Source: Meconema thalassinum (Eukaryota; Arthropoda; Insecta; Orthoptera; Tettigoniidae). Taken from it: a DNA stretch of 64,000 nucleotides. Positions 10,507 to 18,801 of the stretch are shown here, one piece after another. Location: positions 132,930,346-132,994,345 of the forward strand of contig OX336388.2 in the NCBI GenBank assembly GCA_946902985.2, written 5' to 3'. Every line of letters starts with the position of its first letter. The first letter of the stretch is position 1. The translations under genes and the position numbers were made by a program. Under the pieces are notes generated by a model. That model did no database searches. It was not told the DNA's origin and saw only the letters and a list, made by a program, of their open reading frames with translations.

Positions 10507-10613
10507 AGGATTGAGAAGGAGGCGGTCATGGTCTTACATTAGATACCATCCCAATATTCTGTTGGAGTAGAAGTGGCTAAACAACAATTTAAAATTAAGT
10601 CTAGGATTGGGTA
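10507..10613 (-). mobile_element. SINE (family C core), left part, split by a LINE
   Basis: Decayed minus-strand SINE core (GGAGGCGGTCATGGTCTTAC, GATACCATCCCA) resembling the copies at 38.9 and 56.8 kb. The other part continues after the LINE insertion at 16721. Confidence 0.55.
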
Positions 10614-10947
10614 ACTGAAATTAACCAAAGGGTTCAGTCAGCTTGGATGAACTGGAAAAGGTTTTCTGGCATTCTGTGTGACAAAAGGCTCAATATAAGG
10701 GTGAAAGGAAAGGCCTACAAGACAGCTGTGAGGCCAGTCATGATGTATGGTGCGGAGACATGGCCCATAACTAAGTCACAATGTGAATGAGATGAAGATG
10801 CTGCGCTGGGTGAGTGGCATCACTAGGATTGATCACATCGCAAATAAGAAAATTAGGGGCTCAGTAAAAGTAACAGAAGTCTCCAAGAAAATCCAGGAGA
10901 GAAGACTGCTCTGGTATGGGCATGTTATGCGTCGAGATAATAACTAT

Positions 10948-11197
10948 TGTTGGAACGTCGAATAATCTACCCGATTCACCACTTCCCAATATCGCTAAAA
11001 TAATAACTAAACATGCATCTTCTTAATTTTATTGCAGCGTATGCCTTGCTATCTTATATTATTATTATTATTTTTGCCAACAAGTTGCAACTATCGATCT
11101 TCAAAGAATAAAACATGAATGAACAAGATACATCATACAGGTTCAACAATACGCCATTTTCAGTCCAAAGCTCCTAAGCAAAGTTCTCATTTTCAAC
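10948..11197 (-). repeat. BEL/Pao 3' LTR (in element orientation)
   Basis: About 250 bp, matching 13884-13998 at both sides but with an additional 136 bp (11025-11160) that the other LTR lacks. The extra part contains AATAAA-like motifs near 11107. The two LTRs are identical when an element inserts, so the difference is a later deletion in the right LTR or an insertion here. Confidence 0.85.
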
Positions 11198-11276
11198 CTT
11201 TTGATAAAAATGTACATGAATCAATACACCAATTATGAATAAACAAATACACAAATCTCACAGGAAATTTTATCAC

Positions 11277-11684
11277 TCAGCTATTTCTTGTGGTTTTCGC
11301 CGTTGTCAATGAACACTGTGGTCCTATCTTTGTTGCCATACTTCCCCTTTCACCAGTAGCTTGAAGTGATACGTCTACTTCAAGAGGAAACAGTCGTTGT
11401 ACTGGTAGAATCAGCTCCCCACTAGCCGTCTTCAACTTCGCGACTCTAATATGTCCGTCTTTTGGCCAGCGGTCTTCTCCCAACCTAAGCCTGTAGGACC
11501 CCTCCCACCATCGGGATTCCAAACAATCGTTTAACGAACGCCCGCCTTTAGATTTAAACGAAGCATCAAGGACTGGATGAATACTTGTTGTAGAATTATC
11601 TTTAAAAACTCCTCGATGAGGCAAGTAATGAGCAGTACCTCTTGTTTCATCTTGAGCGACCTCTTCGATTATTCCCTCAAGCAA
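11277..11684 (-). pseudogene. BEL/Pao pol: RT N-terminus fused to C-terminal domain
   Basis: The minus-strand frame begins with YLPHRGVFKDNSTTS and VLDASFKSKGGRSLNDCL, typical of the start of Pao-type reverse transcriptase, then turns abruptly into SRWWEGSYRLRLGEDRW and DGHIRVAKLKTASGELILPV, the short domain (DUF5641-like) at the end of Pao polyproteins. The junction near 11515-11520 marks a large internal deletion that kept the reading frame. The catalytic polymerase and integrase residues are missing, so it cannot work by itself. Confidence 0.85.
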
Positions 11685-12208
11685 CCGTGTTTGAAGTACT
11701 TCCTGTAGACATAATACTCCCCCTTTTCCTTCAGTTTTGCGGTTGTAGATATCAGTCTCTTCTCAGCTAAAACTCGACTGTCTGGAAGTGCTTCACAGAA
11801 TTCTGTCCTGGGTAGACTGATAGCATATCGTCCTATAGGATTCCTCTTTACGGTCCTCCTAAAGTGATCCTGCACTGCAGCTTCTATTTCTTCATTTCGC
11901 TTTGTTTCACATGGACCCGTTATTCCAAGAGTGTCCCGTTTCCTCAACTCTGGTTGAAGATTAGTGTGGGTCAGGAGAGTGATTAATGAAGCGGCGTGAG
12001 TGGCTTTATTTGACGATTCTTTCAATTTTCCCATAACCACCCACCCCAGCCTTGTCTGCATTGCTGTTAGTCCGCACTTTAATTCATGCGTCTCTCCAGT
12101 GTACAGTTGTCCTGCTACATCAGCCCCGATCAAGATTTCGATTGATGGTTGGCCACGTCCAAAATCCGTGAGAAATACTCCCTTCCTTTGAAGTTCTTCC
12201 TCACTCAA
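11669..12208 (-). pseudogene. BEL/Pao pol: end of protease region and pre-RT linker
   Basis: Contains IEILIGADVAGQLYTGE and LGWVVMGK, which follow the aspartic protease in Pao elements (DUF1758 region), then GRYAISLPRTE and a charged segment leading to the reverse transcriptase. It overlaps its neighbours in different frames, so frameshifts separate it from both. Confidence 0.8.
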
Positions 12209-12911
12209 ACTTGATTTTGGTCGTGTGATATATAACTGGCTGGTCCATCACTTCAATTGAACAAGAATAATCATCTGTTATACTCATGAGGGAAATTTTG
12301 TAACACTTGTGTTCGATAGTTTTTGTCACGGCTCCTCCAAACAAGGCATGAATCACAGATTCAGACTTGGTGGAAGGAAACTCCATTTCTTGTGCTGTCC
12401 TCTTCAGTATATATGAACGCTGTGAGCCTGTGTCAATGACTGCTCTTACCGTCCGTGTCCTTCCATTATTTTCCTGATTCACCAACAACGTCTGTAAAAT
12501 TGTACCCGAACAACACTGATTTGACAGAGAAGTATTTTTGTTCGACATAATTTCCTCTTCAGTATCTTGTATTTTCTGTCTAGATGGTATATCAGGACAC
12601 ATTATTGTGCAATGCCTCTTTAAACAGACAATACAACTAAGCCTCTGTTTACAATATTTGGCCTTATGTCCCGGTCTAAGGCAGGCAAAACAGCCATTTT
12701 TCCTTTTTAAAACATCTTGCCTTTGTTCACGAGATAGTTTCTGAGCCAAGAAGCATTCTTTGCTCTCGTGAAATTTGTTACAAAACAGGCAAGAATAGTG
12801 GCATTTTCTCTTCTCACCTGATAAAAGACTGGTTGCTGTGGGGATCATTTTATCAGCAATCCGTTCTCCTTTGTAATTTTCCTCGCCTAGTCTAAGTCCT
12901 GCTTTGGCCAA
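12201..12911 (-). pseudogene. BEL/Pao gag C-terminus (zinc knuckles) and aspartic protease
   Basis: Cysteine-rich nucleocapsid region with CFACLRPGHKAKYC (C-x2-C-x4-H-x4-C) and two more knuckle-like groups, followed by the protease signature VRAVIDTGSQRSYI (active-site DTGS). These mediate RNA packaging and polyprotein cleavage in LTR retrotransposons. The frame is open for 236 codons, the best preserved part of this element. Confidence 0.85.
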
Positions 12912-13805
12912 TACAATCCTTTCCTCACCTTCTACTTCACCTTTCAGAAAATGTTAAAGGTTTCTTAATTTATCCTCATCCGGTTTATTCACATCTTCTT
13001 CTTCACTGGCCCCTTTAGTGTTTCTCAGCCACACCATTAACATATCACAAGTGGGAATAACATGGCAGCATACTTGTCTGAGGTAACATCTAAAGATTCT
13101 AACGCACGCAGATGTGATGCGAGCGAATCATACAGTTGAATCCGAAACATTGTTTGTTACTAAACACAAAAGCTCCCTCACATAGTATTCAATTAGTAGT
13201 TCCTCCCTACCAAATCTGTTTTTCAAACACTCCACAGCCTTCTTCTAGTTTTGTGCAGTGCATGGGAAGCTATCGAGAATACCACGAGCCCTGGAGCCCT
13301 CTGTAGTAGACTGAATTAAATATTGAAATTTTTCTTCATCTGCTAAGTCATCATCTTCGTGAATGCGCCTGAAGTGACTCCAAAACCGAAAATAGTCCTT
13401 AATTTCACCACTAAACTTTTTAAGTTCAATCTTGGGCAATTTCATCTTTGCCTGGTAGGTTGTGGAAGATCTGACGTCTTGAATAGTAAGTTGATGTGCT
13501 ACCTGATTACATCTTAAAGTAAATGACTCCATCTCCATGCGCACACAGTCCAATTTCTCTCTATATTCTGCAACCGATTCATATTCTTTGTCAAAATCTG
13601 ACTCAGTTTTATCATCTTCCATAAACTTTGTAGAAATCTGCTCATCAAGTACATTTAATTCGCCACATAACCTTTCCAAGAACGCGAATTTTGTTTTTAT
13701 AACTTCCTCTTCTGGGCTTTACCCAACTAATTCGCTCATAAGAGCCTCATAAGTCTTCGTGAATGCTTTTCTGACTGGCGTTCGTTTCTTTATATAGCTC
13801 GCCAT
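12912..13805 (-). pseudogene. BEL/Pao gag (DUF1759-like), decayed
   Basis: From the methionine at 13805 the minus strand reads a Pao-type gag N-terminus (MASYIKKRTPVRKAFTKTYE), an in-frame TAA near 13720, then a 144-codon stretch with LPKIELKKFSGE and FWSHFRRIHEDDDL, the hallmark of the DUF1759 capsid-like domain of Pao elements. Further stops and frameshifts separate it from the zinc-knuckle part. Confidence 0.8.
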
Positions 13806-13863
13806 TTCGTACAATACTGTCGTAAATATTCAAACTTGAACTTACCGGTATCTATGCGATATT

Positions 13864-13881
13864 ATCACGTCGGGGTCACCA
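13864..13881 (-). promoter_or_regulatory. BEL/Pao primer binding site (tRNA-Trp type)
   Basis: Immediately inside the 5' LTR in element orientation, the minus strand reads TGGTGACCCCGACGTGAT. This is complementary to the 3' end of eukaryotic tRNA-Trp (which ends ATCACGTCGGGGTCA plus CCA), from my knowledge of that tRNA. Two bases separate it from the LTR. Confidence 0.75.
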
Positions 13882-13883
13882 AA

Positions 13884-13998
13884 TGTTGGAACGTCGAAGA
13901 ATCTACCCAATTCACCACTTCCCAATATCGCTAAAATAATAACTAAACATGCATCTTCTTCAGTCCAAAGCTCCTAAGCAAAGTTCTCATTTTCAACA
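13884..13998 (-). repeat. BEL/Pao 5' LTR (in element orientation), shortened
   Basis: 115 bp beginning TGTTGGAACG and ending TTTTCAACA. It matches the two flanks of the 250-bp left LTR but lacks the middle 136 bp. Confidence 0.88.
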
Positions 13999-14997
13999 AC
14001 TATGTAGGAAGGAGAGCGATGTCTCTGGTTGTGGATGGAACGAGGAATAGAGGCAGACCTCGAAAAAAATGGACTGACAATATAGCCCAGTCAATAAAGG
14101 TAAAAATATACGCTTTGTCGCAACTAATTAGAGGAAAGCTGAATTTTTGCAGGATGTTAGTATACAAAGTAAATAGCCAAAAATTACAAAGTCCCGACCC
14201 TCACCCCTATTGCTTTCCCCCTCACCCCCTCCTATACCTTGCTAGAGCAGTACTATGGTTAAATGCTTACAGCTCGAAAACTAATAAAGCTACAGACGTG
14301 ATTGGTTTTTTATTTTACTCCTTACAATATTTTTAACAATTTATTTAAGAATAACTTTTTATGTAGACAACCTATTATCGCCATAATACATTAATATATG
14401 CAGAAAACTGTCATTGCAAAAAACAAAAAGTAATTTATACTAATTATAACTATTTACCCTTATGTCGTAGAAAAAATATGTTCGATTAAAATGTTTAGCT
14501 ACTGTTATTATCTTTAACGTTATGGGTCTACAAAAGATATTTGTTAACATGAAGGCCTCACAGAGCGATGAACAGTAGCGGACACCGCGCATCCCGCCGG
14601 GCAGCGTGGTGTGGTGACTCGGCCGCTTGGCTGTCTGCATAAGTCAGACTGAACGTTGCAACTTGTTTGTTTACTGCCCTCTTATCTCTACTACGCTGCT
14701 TATTGAGTCCTTTTTGTTATTAGTGGGCCTTGCCTGCTTAGTGTTCGGTTAACCATAGCATTGTGCGGTTCGTTGCATTTTGTGTTTCGTGATAGTTTTA
14801 CTTTTTGTACAGAAATACAAGTTGTTGTGTTGTGCCAAGTGCAGTGAAATGCTGATAGGTTTGCTATTGTTATGTATTGTTGAGCGAGATAAGCAAGATA
14901 AAAGGTAACCCTTAAAAATAGTAAAAACTTGTTAAATCTGAATTGTTACCCACAGACTTTACAGCTAGGCGCTCTTTATTATCAACAGTTTTCAATA

Positions 14998-16073
14998 ATG
15001 AATGATTTTACCAATATATGCGTAATATGTAATGAGGAAGTGAAAGATGCCGGCGTAACAGTCACTAAAGGTATAAACACTTTAATAAAATGTAGTATTG
15101 AGAGAAAAGACGAAATCCATAGGTTACTTGTTAACGTCGATGTAATAAAAGTACATACTGTATGCAGGCAAAATTATACCAGACCTTGCAATATTAAAGC
15201 AGAATTAAAAGCTCAAAATTCGGAATCTTCCACCTCGCAGCGCCTTCTCAGAGAATTAGACACCAAATTTGATTTCAAGCATGACTGTTATGTGAAAAAA
15301 AAAATGCTGTGTTTGACCCAAAACTTCCTTCTCAATACCGAACCCAAATTCATGAGGTTTCAACAATTGAAATAAAGCAAACTCTCCTTAATGCTTGTGA
15401 TAATAGGAATGATGATTGGGCCTGTAAAGTTAAGTCCAGGCTTTTAGATGTGATTGATTTAGTTGCGGCCGAAGGCCGTTATCATGGGCAATGTTATAAG
15501 GACTTTTGTAAACCTAAACCTCATGAACAAAAGGTAGGACGTCCATTATTAGCCGAGCCTGTAGATAAATTTAATTTGCTTACTAATTGCCTTGAGAGTG
15601 ACAATGAGTGCCAGTATTCACTAAAAGAATTAAGAGAGATAGTAGTGGAGTTATGTGGTTCTGATATAGACTATAGTGATTATTATCTCAAGTCAAAACT
15701 TGTAGATTTTTTCAAAGATTGGCTAGTTGTACATAATTTATCTGGAAAGAGAAGTATTTTATGTATGTCACATACTAGTCACAAGGTATTAGATTCGTGG
15801 TACAAAAACAGAGAAACAACTACTGAAGACGAACGTAAAAGAATTGTTAGAACAGCAGCAGAAATCGTTAGGGAAGGTATACAAAAAATGAATTATAACT
15901 GTGGAAAATACGCGAGTGAAAAGGAAGTGAGTACTGTATCAAATGATTTGATTCCTGAAACATTGGCAATACAGCGGAAGGATATGGTTACAACACAGGC
16001 AAGTTTCAAGTCTATCAAAGTGAGATCTAAAGAAGTTTCAATTAACTCCCAGCAAATATTCAATCGAATTTAA
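14998..16073 (+). pseudogene. Cysteine/histidine-rich uncharacterised TE protein, frameshifted
   Basis: From the ATG at 14998 the frame starts CVICNEEVKDAG, then VHTVCRQNYTRP, suggesting a zinc-binding C-x2-C plus H-x3-C unit. It ends in a frameshift at a run of ten A (15294-15303) and continues one frame over with EVSTIEIKQTLLNACDNR, then a second putative metal site AAEGRYHGQCYKDFCKP (near 15467-15515), to a stop at 16073. I have seen this arrangement in long invertebrate proteins annotated as uncharacterised, apparently of transposon origin, but know no function. No acidic catalytic triad is visible. The homopolymer shift could be decay, a sequencing error or, less likely, programmed slippage. 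Confidence 0.65.
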
Positions 16074-16079
16074 TGCATC

Positions 16080-16238
16080 TGTGACAGCCCCGTTAAGTTG
16101 AAATCTTATTTTGAGTTCGAATTAGCATCTCACCCACCGTCACTATCTGACGAGGCATCAATACGTAAAGGTACGAAAGCATCGTTTATGAAATTATTTG
16201 AAGATGGAATTGTTGAAGAAAGCTGCAAGGCAAATTAA
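16080..16238 (+). pseudogene. Further piece of the same TE protein
   Basis: A different frame reads KLKSYFEFELASHPPSLSDE and RKGTKASFMKLFEDG, similar in style to the region that follows in relatives. The missing sequence between FNRI (16073) and this piece suggests an internal deletion, so the element is probably non-autonomous. Confidence 0.5.
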
Positions 16239-16720
16239 GATGTTTTTGTTACATGCTGTGGTTTTTGTAGTGGCAGTTTTTTTTGCATATATTGGAGTAT
16301 TACGGTGAAATTACGCTATCTACATAAAAAGTTTATATGACATAATTTGTTTAGAATAATGTTAGGCGTAAGATTATTAAAAATCGCGTTTGTAACTTCA
16401 TTAGTTCTTTAACTGTAAGCATTAAACCAGAGTCACCTCTTGTAAGGTTGGGGAGGGGGTGGGGGTGGAAGCAAGGGGGGTGGGGGTCGGGACTTTGTGT
16501 TTTTTTACTTTATACTTTATATACTAACATCCTGAAAAAAATCAGCTTTCCTCTAATTAGTTGCGACACTTAACCTTTATTGACTGGGCTAATATCCATG
16601 AAGACCTAATGGAGAAGCAGTTAAGGGACGACGATGTGTGGGACAGAATAAAATGGAAAATATCTTGCCAGAAACATCGACCCCACTTGAAGTGGGATAA
16701 GATGATGAAGAAGAAGAAGG

Positions 16721-16865
16721 CTAGGATTGGGTAGGAAGCAGGCGTGAGGTATTTAAATAGGAGCCATCGCAGCATTAGCCTGGAGTAAATGCCAAAATCC
16801 CTGGAAAACCACTTCAAAGATAGCTGAGAGGGGATATCGAACCCGCCTCTTCTCAGTTCTATTCT
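16721..16865 (-). mobile_element. SINE (family C core), right part
   Basis: Continues the SINE from 10613: GGAGCCATCGCAGCATTAGCC, then GGAAAACCACTTCAAAGATAG and GGGATATCGAACCCGCC, the head with the B box on the minus strand. Confidence 0.6.
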
Positions 16866-16884
16866 ACTGTGTAGTCGTGCGCGC

Positions 16885-16965
16885 TAAATACCTCCCCTCG
16901 ACTGCAATGGAGCGCTGTAGCAAATCCGGTGATCGGAGGTTCAAATCCCGATTTTTCAACATTCC
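16885..16965 (+). repeat. tRNA-like SINE head fragment
   Basis: GGAGCGCTGTAGCAAATCCG followed by GGAGGTTCAAATCCCGA looks like A and B boxes of a Pol III promoter. Too short and irregular for a tRNA gene. Confidence 0.4.
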
Positions 16966-16977
16966 CTTACCGTCAGC

Positions 16978-17165
16978 GGTGGCTACGCTGGCTAAAGCCA
17001 AGCCAAGCTCTCTGCTGATTCGGTAGACGAGTGGGTTCGAGCCCCACAGTCGGCCGGCCTTGTAATGGTTTTCCATGGTTTACCCATTTTCAATACCAGG
17101 CAAATACTAGGACGGTACCTTCTGTTTAGACAAAAGCTGGAATAGTACCTTATTTCAAGTCCCGA
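16978..17165 (+). mobile_element. SINE, family C core, truncated
   Basis: tRNA-like head GATTCGGTAGACGAGTGG and GGGTTCGAGCCCCAC, then the shared core GTAATGGTTTTCC, CCCATTTTCAATACC and GGACGGTACC. Head nearly identical to the copy at 3.9 kb. Confidence 0.8.
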
Positions 17166-17252
17166 GGTGCCCACCTCATCCCAGAATCTAATAAGTACAA
17201 CTCGCACACTACTACAGTCACAACACAAACACAGGTTACCAGACAAACTGAA

Positions 17253-17446
17253 CTAATGCCATTGGTTTTACGTCGCTTTTAACTACTAAGGATTTTAGAG
17301 ACGGCGATCTTTAACGTATCAGTAATTCTACTGACACGGCTTCCTCGCATTTGCGCATTCTCAAATGCTAACTGGCTTCACCAGGATTCGATCCTGCAAC
17401 CTTTGGTGCAGTAGGCGAGAACATAACCGCTAAGTCACGCAGTCAG
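17253..17446 (-). mobile_element. SINE family B, copy 2
   Basis: Minus-strand copy with CGGCTTCCTCGCATTTGCGC in its body and a head ending near 17446. It lies head-to-head with copy 3, 57 bp away. Confidence 0.75.
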
Positions 17447-17502
17447 TCAAACCCACGTAAACCAATATGCCCCAATCCCCTTAAACGAATCAACAAAAAG
17501 GC

Positions 17503-17735
17503 TGGCTGCGTAGCTCAGCGGTAACATTCTCCCTTGCTGTGCCCAAGGTTGCAGGTTCGTATCTTGGCGCAGTCAGCTGGCATTTGAGGGTGCGCAAATG
17601 CGAGGGAGCCGTGTCAGTAGATTTACTGGCACGATAAAGATCCCCTTCGGGGCAAAATTCCGGCACCCCGGCGTCTCTAAAAGCCAGAGTAGTTAAAAGG
17701 GACGTAAAATTCATAACATTATTATGAATCAACAA
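17503..17735 (+). mobile_element. SINE family B, copy 3
   Basis: The best preserved copy: head GGCTGCGTAGCTCAGCGGTA and GGTTGCAGGTTCGTATC, then body GAGGGTGCGCAAATGCGAGG, CCCCTTCGGGGCAAAATTCC and a GACGTAAAATTCAT end with ATTATT tail. The head looks derived from an alanine- or methionine-like tRNA (inference). Confidence 0.8.
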
Positions 17736-17856
17736 AAACAACTTTTCTCCGTTTGTTTTACTTGCCCTTAAATAAATACAAAAATCTCTTGGCGCCTCCG
17801 AACCTATACCTCCTCAGTGACAACCACGGAGACTAATAGAATTTTATCGTGCAGTA

Positions 17857-17866
17857 TAACAACAAC

Positions 17867-17897
<31 letters not shown>

Positions 17898-18069
17898 TCG
17901 TATGGCCTCCGGTTCTCGGTGAAAGCTTTGTAATTTGACACCCATAGGGTAGCTTGCATGTCGAATTTCGTTGTTCCTTGCCGCCTTTCAAAAATCTCTT
18001 ACCACGGCCAGGAGCGAACCTGCAATCTTGGAGTTAGTAGACCGACACGCTATCCACTCACCCACCGTG
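17857..18069 (-). mobile_element. SINE family A, copy 2
   Basis: Minus strand: head from 18069 (GGTGGGTGAGTGGATAGCG, then GCAGGTTCGCTCCTGGCC), body, and an AAT/ATA tail at 17868-17896. Clear A and B boxes. Confidence 0.8.
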
Positions 18070-18801
18070 GCAAGCAGTAATAATAATACAGTGGGAAATT
18101 TGGCAACCCTGTTCAAAACACACACAGAGAAATGCACGGGAATAACGTTCACAACAAAGTTTACGGCAGACAGAAATGTTGACATAGGACCCCGTTAATT
18201 GCCACTTCATCAATGTTGTGGTTAAAAAGAAAAAGAGCCAAGTTTCAGAAGTCGCTAGTTAAAAGCATCGCACATGAGCGCTAGTAGTAAAGTTTAATGA
18301 ATTACGAGCCTCTCAACTTTATTACATTGGTTCAGTAGTGACGTCACGTGTAGCCAGCCAATCAGCGGTTCCATGACTGAGTTACCAAGACGATTGATTG
18401 GTTGTAACGTCAGTTACTGCACGTTCGCTACAACATTAATCAGAATTTGCCAGTTTCAGAATACGGCCAATTCAAGTTCTGATGTGACCTATATTTGTTT
18501 TATTCTCTGGGAGTCACATCTACTGTCGATCAAAGTATTATGTGCACTCGAGTTTGAATGTTGTTTGTGAAGTAACCAATAGACCTACATAAAATCCAGT
18601 AACATCATCATTTTCGCCGTTTTATTTTACGTTAGTTCATGTAGGTTTGACATTTTAGGTAGATTTCATTAGAAAGCTAACTATTGCAATGGGTACCATG
18701 TTTCGACTTCCGGAAAATTTCGACATATCTTCTCGTTTCATATCCCCCAGACCCCAAAACCACCGTCAGTTCAAAAGTTTATATATAATTTATGTATATA
18801 T
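18070..18801. other. Unassigned stretch with CRE/E-box overlap
   Basis: No gene recognised. TGACGTCACGTG at 18339-18350 combines a perfect CRE palindrome and an E-box, between CCAATCAG (18358) and GATTGGTTG (18392). The last 100 bp (CCCCCAGACCCCAAAACCACC and TATATATAATTTATG) resemble a repeat that seems to resume after the element at 18802-21513. Confidence 0.4.

Larger units (their letters stand above)
10943..14003 (-). mobile_element. BEL/Pao LTR retrotransposon, internally deleted, with 5-bp TSDs
   Basis: Element 10948-13998 (3051 bp) lies in minus orientation and is flanked by ACTAT (10943-10947 and 13999-14003), a normal BEL/Pao duplication length. Ends are TGTTG and CAACA. Coding capacity runs from gag through the aspartic protease into the beginning of the reverse transcriptase, then jumps to the C-terminal integrase-side domain; the polymerase core, RNase H and integrase catalytic core are gone. 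Intact relatives are about twice this length. It splits the older LINE between codons for NN and Y/V. Confidence 0.93.
14084..16590 (+). mobile_element. TIR element with an uncharacterised protein
   Basis: Long imperfect terminal inverted repeats of about 220-230 bp: 14084-14310 and 16372-16590, both starting AGCCCAGTCAATAAAGG and containing CGCAACTAATTAGAGGAAAG and a C-rich tract. The site duplication is AATAT (14079-14083 and 16591-16595) if the ends are AGCCC, or ATA if the TIR is extended by one base to TAGCCC. Excision restores the LINE frame exactly. Inside is one broken gene without a recognisable transposase core. Superfamily unknown to me. Confidence 0.88.
10601..16733 (+). mobile_element. 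LINE 3' end with 13-bp TSDs, carrying two nested insertions
   Basis: The insertion is 10614-16720, flanked by CTAGGATTGGGTA at 10601-10613 and 16721-16733. Without the nested elements only about 540 bp of LINE remain: 10614-10947, 13999-14083 and 16591-16720. The frame reads LRWVSGITRIDHIANKKIRG, RRLLWYGHVMRRDNN, then across the first insert GRRAMSLVVDG and RGRPRKKWTDNI, then across the second HEDLMEKQLRDDDVWDRIKW. This is a LINE C-terminus with the usual LLWYGHV and GRPxKxW motifs. The 3' tail is GATGATGAAGAAGAAGAAGG. It is 5'-truncated and stops occur before 10783. Confidence 0.88.

Noticed and set aside
17503..17575. tRNA gene
   Set aside because: Head of SINE family B; followed by SINE body and found in other copies.
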